From CAZGZD01 sp964530005 (GTDB lineage Bacteria > Patescibacteriota > Microgenomatia > UBA1406 > GWC2-37-13), in contig CAZGZD010000023.1 of NCBI GenBank assembly GCA_964530005.1, positions 1-16,756 of the forward strand: DNA of 16,756 nt, written 5' to 3'. Of this stretch, positions 13,397 to 16,756 are shown piece after piece (the first letter of the stretch is position 1; every line of letters starts with the position of its first letter). Below the pieces are notes generated by a model. It saw only the letters and a program-made list of their open reading frames with translations, was not told the origin of the DNA and made no database searches. Both the position numbers and the translations under genes were made by a program.

Positions 13397-14803
13397 ATGA
13401 CCGCCAAAGAACTTATAAGCTTCGTCAAAAAAAATAAGATAAGATTCGTGGATCTTAAATTCACAGACCTTCTTGGCACATGGCAACACTTTACTGTACC
13501 TGTCTCTGAGCTTTCTCAAGACGCGCTTAAAGCAGGTTACGGATTCGATGGGTCCTCTATTCGCGGATTCAAGGAGATTTATGAGAGCGACGTGTTGGTG
13601 ATTCCAGATACAAGGACAGCAATCGCCGATCCATTTTCTGATTCAACTGTCAGTATGGTCTGCGATATCAAAGATCCAGAAACAGGCGAGTACTTTAGTC
13701 GCGATCCGCGATATGTGGCTAAAAAAGCCGAAGCATACCTAAAAAAATCAAAGTTGGCAGATGTCGCATACTTTGGGCCGGAGCTTGAATTTTTCTTGTT
13801 TGACCACGTCTCATTTGACCAACGGGAGAATTTTGGCTACTACGAGATCAACTCAAATGAAGGGATCTGGAATAGCGGTGAGAGTGAGCAGAACCTGGGA
13901 TACAAACCACGATACAAAGAGGGATATTTCCCCACACCTCCTACGGACTCACTTCAGAATATACGGAATAACATCGTGCTTGCGCTTGAGCAGGTGGGGA
14001 TCGATGTGGAGTGCCACCACCATGAAGTGGGGACAGCTGGGCAGTGTGAGATCGATATGCGCTTCAAATCGCTTCTTGCGATGGCTGATCAGGTGCTTTT
14101 GTACAAATACGTAGTTCGAAATGCAGCTCTTGCCAACGGCAAATCCGCAACATTTATGCCAAAGCCACTTTTCAACGACAATGGGACTGGTATGCACACA
14201 CATCAGTCTTTGTGGAAGGGGGGCAAAAATCTTTTTTACCCTAAAGGCGATAAGCTTTTGAGCGAGACCGCTTTGCATTATGTCGGAGGGCTTTTAGCAC
14301 ATGCGCCAGCTCTTTGTGCATTTATTGCACCGACCACGAATTCGTACAAACGCCTCGTGCCTGGATTTGAAGCTCCAGTCAATCTCGTTTACTCCAAGCG
14401 CAATAGGTCAGCCGCAATCCGCGTACCTATGTATTCTGCATCTGAGAAAGCTCGGCGTATAGAATTCCGCACACCAGACGCCACCTCCAATCCATATCTT
14501 GCTTTCTCAGCTATGCTTATGGCGGGGCTTGACGGAATTCGAAACAAAATAGATCCAGGAGCTCCGCTCAATAAAAACATCTTCGACCTTCCAGCAGCCG
14601 AGCTCAAAAAAATCAAAGGTGTGCCTAATTCGCTTGATGAGTCGATCGACGCACTTGAGCGAGACAATAAATTCCTACTTGAAGGCGGAGTGTTTACCCC
14701 AGATCTCATCGAGACGTGGATCGATTATAAGCGCACGCGCGAGCTTGATGCTATTAAACAACGACCGCATCCATGGGAGTTCTATCTTTACTACGACGCG
14801 TAA
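13397..14803 (+). CDS. glnA: Glutamine synthetase, type I (beta-like)
   Basis: The enzyme makes glutamine from glutamate, ammonia and ATP. From ATG 13397 it has 468 residues, the length of type I enzymes; a TTG at 13355 would add 14 residues that look like leader sequence. The N-terminal beta-grasp region holds GFDGSSIRGF. Catalytic-domain motifs include FGPELEFFLF, HHHEVGTAGQCEIDMRF, the ATP-site stretch KPLFNDNGTGMHTHQSLW, NSYKRLVPGFEAP, NRSAAIRVP, RIEFRTPDATSNPYLAF and the C-terminal RPHPWEFYLYYDA. Alignment with E. coli shows the beta-type insertions. The adenylylation tyrosine (Tyr397 in KNLYDLP) is Phe396 here (KNIFDLP), so GlnE-type control should not act on this enzyme. The gene stands alone behind a strong promoter after tRNA-Lys. 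No glnB or glnE is in view. Confidence 0.96.
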   Translation: MTAKELISFVKKNKIRFVDLKFTDLLGTWQHFTVPVSELSQDALKAGYGFDGSSIRGFKEIYESDVLVIPDTRTAIADPFSDSTVSMVCDIKDPETGEYFSRDPRYVAKKAEAYLKKSKLADVAYFGPELEFFLFDHVSFDQRENFGYYEINSNEGIWNSGESEQNLGYKPRYKEGYFPTPPTDSLQNIRNNIVLALEQVGIDVECHHHEVGTAGQCEIDMRFKSLLAMADQVLLYKYVVRNAALANGKSATFMPKPLFNDNGTGMHTHQSLWKGGKNLFYPKGDKLLSETALHYVGGLLAHAPALCAFIAPTTNSYKRLVPGFEAPVNLVYSKRNRSAAIRVPMYSASEKARRIEFRTPDATSNPYLAFSAMLMAGLDGIRNKIDPGAPLNKNIFDLPAAELKKIKGVPNSLDESIDALERDNKFLLEGGVFTPDLIETWIDYKRTRELDAIKQRPHPWEFYLYYDA

Positions 14804-14812
14804 TCTACAGCT

Positions 14813-15118
14813 TTATTTATTTGGAAGAATTGCAAAGTCATCAATCACTTCACGCGGCTCTTCAAGGATCACTTCTGTGTCTTCAACGTGAGATACTGGC
14901 GGGCCTTGCTTTACTTTATCCAAAATCTCAATAAGCGCATCTTCTTCAGCTTGAAAACAAGCCTCAACTCCACCACCTGCGCCAAAGATATCGGATGAGT
15001 CAAACACATTGCGTATCCAGCCAGTCACACCCAGCGGCTTGGCCTGAATCTTGCACCACGCACGGAACCCAACTCCAATTACATCTCCCTTGATGTAAAC
15101 TCGCGCTTGTTTGAGCAT
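14813..15118 (-). CDS. acyP: Acylphosphatase
   Basis: The 101-residue ferredoxin-like enzyme hydrolyses carboxyl-phosphate bonds such as those of acetyl or carbamoyl phosphate. The phosphate-binding loop reads GVGFR with catalytic R19, and the catalytic asparagine is N37 in GWIRN. The family usually has about 90 residues; here the loop after N37 is enlarged by a glycine-rich insert (DSSDIFGAGGG), and the C-terminus is extended. It lies 12 bp downstream of the TM/TPR gene and is probably co-transcribed with it. It is convergent with glnA, with a 9-bp gap and no visible terminator. Confidence 0.9.
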   Translation of the reverse strand: MLKQARVYIKGDVIGVGFRAWCKIQAKPLGVTGWIRNVFDSSDIFGAGGGVEACFQAEEDALIEILDKVKQGPPVSHVEDTEVILEEPREVIDDFAILPNK

Positions 15119-15130
15119 ATTTAAATCTTA

Positions 15131-15601
15131 TTATTTTGTAATCTCGGGGTCAACAGCTTGTGCGCGCTTAAGATATTCGCGAGCCTTCTGCACCTCTCCT
15201 TCTCGACTATAAAGTTGATATAGCCTGTAGAGCACATCTCGGGCTTTGGGATTTGCAGCAAGCTCGGCCTCAACCCTTGCAAACTCAGATTTTTTCTCCT
15301 CATCTTTAATTGCTACGGCTTGCTCTATACTGCGCCCATAGATTTCTTTAAAAGGTGCAGCTTCCACATCATATATCCCGATTTTCTTTGTTTTTTGTAA
15401 GTAAGCTACTGTCGCATCAAATTCTCCACCTGTGAGCTTTGTGTAAAGTGGTGATAACGACTCTGAAAGATATATATTGACAATAAGATATAAAAAAAGA
15501 ATCCATACTCCCAATAAAGAGAGAATGGCAAGATATGGTGGCATGCCCAAGCTTTTCCCTTTTGGCTGGATTTTTTTTATGTCCTTATGTTTTTTAGTCA
15601 T
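15131..15601 (-). CDS. Small membrane protein with a C-terminal TPR-like motif
   Basis: With the start at 15601 the product has 156 residues. It has a very basic cytoplasmic N-terminus (MTKKHKDIKKIQPKGK), one TM helix (about 21-45) and a polar region. The C-terminal segment (about 109-152: ELAANPKARDVLYRLYQLYSREGEVQKAREYLKRAQAVDP) has the TPR helix-turn-helix spacing. A longer frame from 15712 would add 37 residues, but these would overlap the first 50 bases of the divergent coupling-type gene, so I prefer 15601. TPR motifs mediate protein contacts, so this could be a scaffold for an envelope complex, perhaps the neighbouring T4SS-like machine. The function is not recognised. Confidence 0.7.
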   Translation of the reverse strand: MTKKHKDIKKIQPKGKSLGMPPYLAILSLLGVWILFLYLIVNIYLSESLSPLYTKLTGGEFDATVAYLQKTKKIGIYDVEAAPFKEIYGRSIEQAVAIKDEEKKSEFARVEAELAANPKARDVLYRLYQLYSREGEVQKAREYLKRAQAVDPEITK

Positions 15602-15623
15602 AATACGCAAGTTTTTGTGGACT

Positions 15624-15651
15624 TTGTCACTATTTGGATGATATCTATTAT
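15624..15651 (+). promoter_or_regulatory. Promoter of the coupling-type gene at 15663
   Basis: TTGTCA (15624-15629), a 16-bp spacer and TATTAT (15646-15651). Eleven bases separate the -10 from the ATG, again predicting an almost leaderless message. A TATAAT on the other strand (15652-15647) could serve the divergent TPR gene, but it lacks a clear -35. Confidence 0.45.
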
Positions 15652-15662
15652 ATAATTTGAAT

Positions 15663-16756
15663 ATGAACGAGGTGATGGCTCTTCTTATTGACAGATTATT
15701 TACATTTTTCATAGCGCTTTTTGCGGCAGGCTTTGCTGGAGCGCTTACATTTGCGCTTATTTATCTTGTTATTGTGTATTTTCGCCTTAAAAAGCGCGAG
15801 GAAATCTCTATGCAGATGGTGACTTTTGAGGTGCTTTTGCCACGGGATAATGAGATCAAGATAGATGCGGCCGAGCAGATGTTTGCCTCTCTCCACTCGA
15901 TAAAAAAAGATGGATTTTTTATGTTTATGGATCTCAATGATGTAATCGCTTTTGAGATTATGGGGACCAACAAAGATATACGATTTTTTATCTCGGCCCC
16001 CTCATATATCGCAGATCTTGTGGAGAAGACAGTGTATGGATTCTATCCAGCGAGTGAGATAAAGCGCGTTGAGGAGCCTCATATTTTCTCAGAGGATGGA
16101 AAAGTTAGCTACACTTCACTTGTTCAGAAAGACCCAGCTTATTGGCCGCTTAAGGTATACAAAGATCTGCCCACTGATCCACTTGCTTCAATCACATCGG
16201 CTCTGTCCAAAATGTCCCCAGGGGAAGGGGCGATGGTACAGTATCTGATCCGCCCGGCCGGGAAGAAATGGCACAAAAAAGGCAAGTCTTACATATCCGG
16301 AACCAAAAAAAACGAGGCAGATCCCGAGAAGGCTACTTTTAAGACGGATCAAAAAGTGCTTGAGCGAGTTGATGAGAAGACCTCTCGCCCCGCTTTTGAG
16401 ACCACCATCCGAATAGTGGTCTCATCCACGTCCAAGCACGCAGCAGATACACATCTTAAGAATATAAAAAGCGCATATTCTCAGTTTACATCCGACCTCA
16501 ATAAGCTTAAAAAAGCCCGCCTCCTTTTTAAGGGTGGATTTATGATCAACTTCATCTATAAATTCTTCCCAGTTGCCGATATTCCTTTTTTCAATGAGGT
16601 GTCGACTTTCTCCTCAGATGAGTTGGCTACACTTTTTCATTTTCCAAATAAGACTATTGAGACTCCACATATTGATTGGCTTAAGGCCAAATCGGCTCCT
16701 GTGGACGCAGATGTCCCACAGTCTGGAGGCACAGAGATTGGCCAAGGATATTTCCG
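15663..16756 (+). CDS. T4SS coupling-protein-like membrane protein, N-terminal part (cut by window end)
   Basis: A frame opens at ATG 15663 and runs open to the last base (364 codons), so the C-terminus is missing. Residues about 8-37 form a TM segment, followed by FRLKKREE and a large soluble domain. That domain carries MVTFEVLLPRDNEIKIDAAEQMFASLHSIKK, DVIAFEIMGTNKDIRFFISAP and YGFYPASEIKRVEE. This N-terminal region is what I remember from Patescibacteria proteins that continue into a VirD4/TraD-like or DUF87-type DNA-binding ATPase, whose Walker motifs would lie just beyond the window. The last residues (GGTEIGQGYF) look like the linker before that ATPase. I infer the coupling or motor partner of the VirB4 module at 9389-12878. 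ATG 15675 is an alternative start. Confidence 0.7.
   Translation, partial: MNEVMALLIDRLFTFFIALFAAGFAGALTFALIYLVIVYFRLKKREEISMQMVTFEVLLPRDNEIKIDAAEQMFASLHSIKKDGFFMFMDLNDVIAFEIMGTNKDIRFFISAPSYIADLVEKTVYGFYPASEIKRVEEPHIFSEDGKVSYTSLVQKDPAYWPLKVYKDLPTDPLASITSALSKMSPGEGAMVQYLIRPAGKKWHKKGKSYISGTKKNEADPEKATFKTDQKVLERVDEKTSRPAFETTIRIVVSSTSKHAADTHLKNIKSAYSQFTSDLNKLKKARLLFKGGFMINFIYKFFPVADIPFFNEVSTFSSDELATLFHFPNKTIETPHIDWLKAKSAPVDADVPQSGGTEIGQGYF

Noticed and set aside
15612..15624. TTGTGGACTT upstream of the coupling-type gene as a DnaA box
   Set aside because: Only 6 of 9 positions match the box consensus on the minus strand.
15602..15712. N-terminal extension of the TM/TPR protein
   Set aside because: It would overlap the start of the divergent coupling-type gene and its promoter; ATG 15601 gives a normal basic N-terminus before the TM helix.
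1..16756. CRISPR arrays, insertion sequences or prophage genes
   Set aside because: No spaced direct repeats of 25-40 bp, no transposase motifs, no terminal inverted repeats and no phage structural genes were found; the only recombinase-like gene lacks its nucleophile.

Overview
The window looks like chromosomal DNA from a Patescibacteria (Candidate Phyla Radiation) bacterium, most likely of the Microgenomates type. The evidence is the combination of compact genes with tiny gaps, a PrgI / split-VirB4 secretion module with the protein fusions usual in that group, S/T-rich surface proteins of the Microgenomates style, almost no Shine-Dalgarno sequences, and tRNA genes without an encoded CCA end. 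The standard code with TGA as stop fits the reading frames. The taxonomic call is inference; no rRNA gene is present.

Layout. 1-3723: envelope-related genes, mostly on the minus strand. These are a sortase-type surface protein (cut by the window edge), a two-TM protein on the plus strand, a PIN-domain protein of the RNA-ligase-partner family, and a secreted Ig / YVTN-propeller / FN3 protein whose C-terminal tail is made of 18-bp repeats. 3724-6507: the replication origin region, with dnaA (start best placed at 3966, not 3912), a dnaA-dnaN gap holding DnaA boxes followed directly by DnaA-trio repeats, and dnaN. 6515-7870: minus-strand RNase H and a tyrosine-recombinase-like protein that has lost its nucleophile and other catalytic residues. 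8153-9295: a four-domain S1 protein with the only strong ribosome binding site seen. 9389-12878: a type IV secretion-like module (PrgI fusion, TraC/VirB4 N-terminal-type protein, VirB4 ATPase). 12949-14803: tRNA-Ala(GGC), tRNA-Lys(UUU) and glutamine synthetase, each with a good sigma-70-like promoter. 14813-15601: acylphosphatase and a small TM/TPR protein on the minus strand. 15663-end: the N-terminal part of a membrane protein resembling the coupling-ATPase partner of the same secretion machine.

How it fits together. Gene direction broadly diverges from the dnaA-dnaN gap, as expected around an origin. DnaA-box pairs lie both on the dnaA promoter start site and in the dnaA-dnaN gap, which suggests autoregulation plus initiation. 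The secretion genes (9389-12878 and 15663-end) are split by tRNAs, glnA and acyP but probably serve one envelope machine for DNA uptake, transfer or protein export. The glutamine synthetase lacks the tyrosine used for adenylylation, so that control seems absent. No gene-free stretch exceeds 300 bases; the longest (7871-8152) holds the divergent promoters of the recombinase-like gene and the S1 gene, and nothing else I can name.
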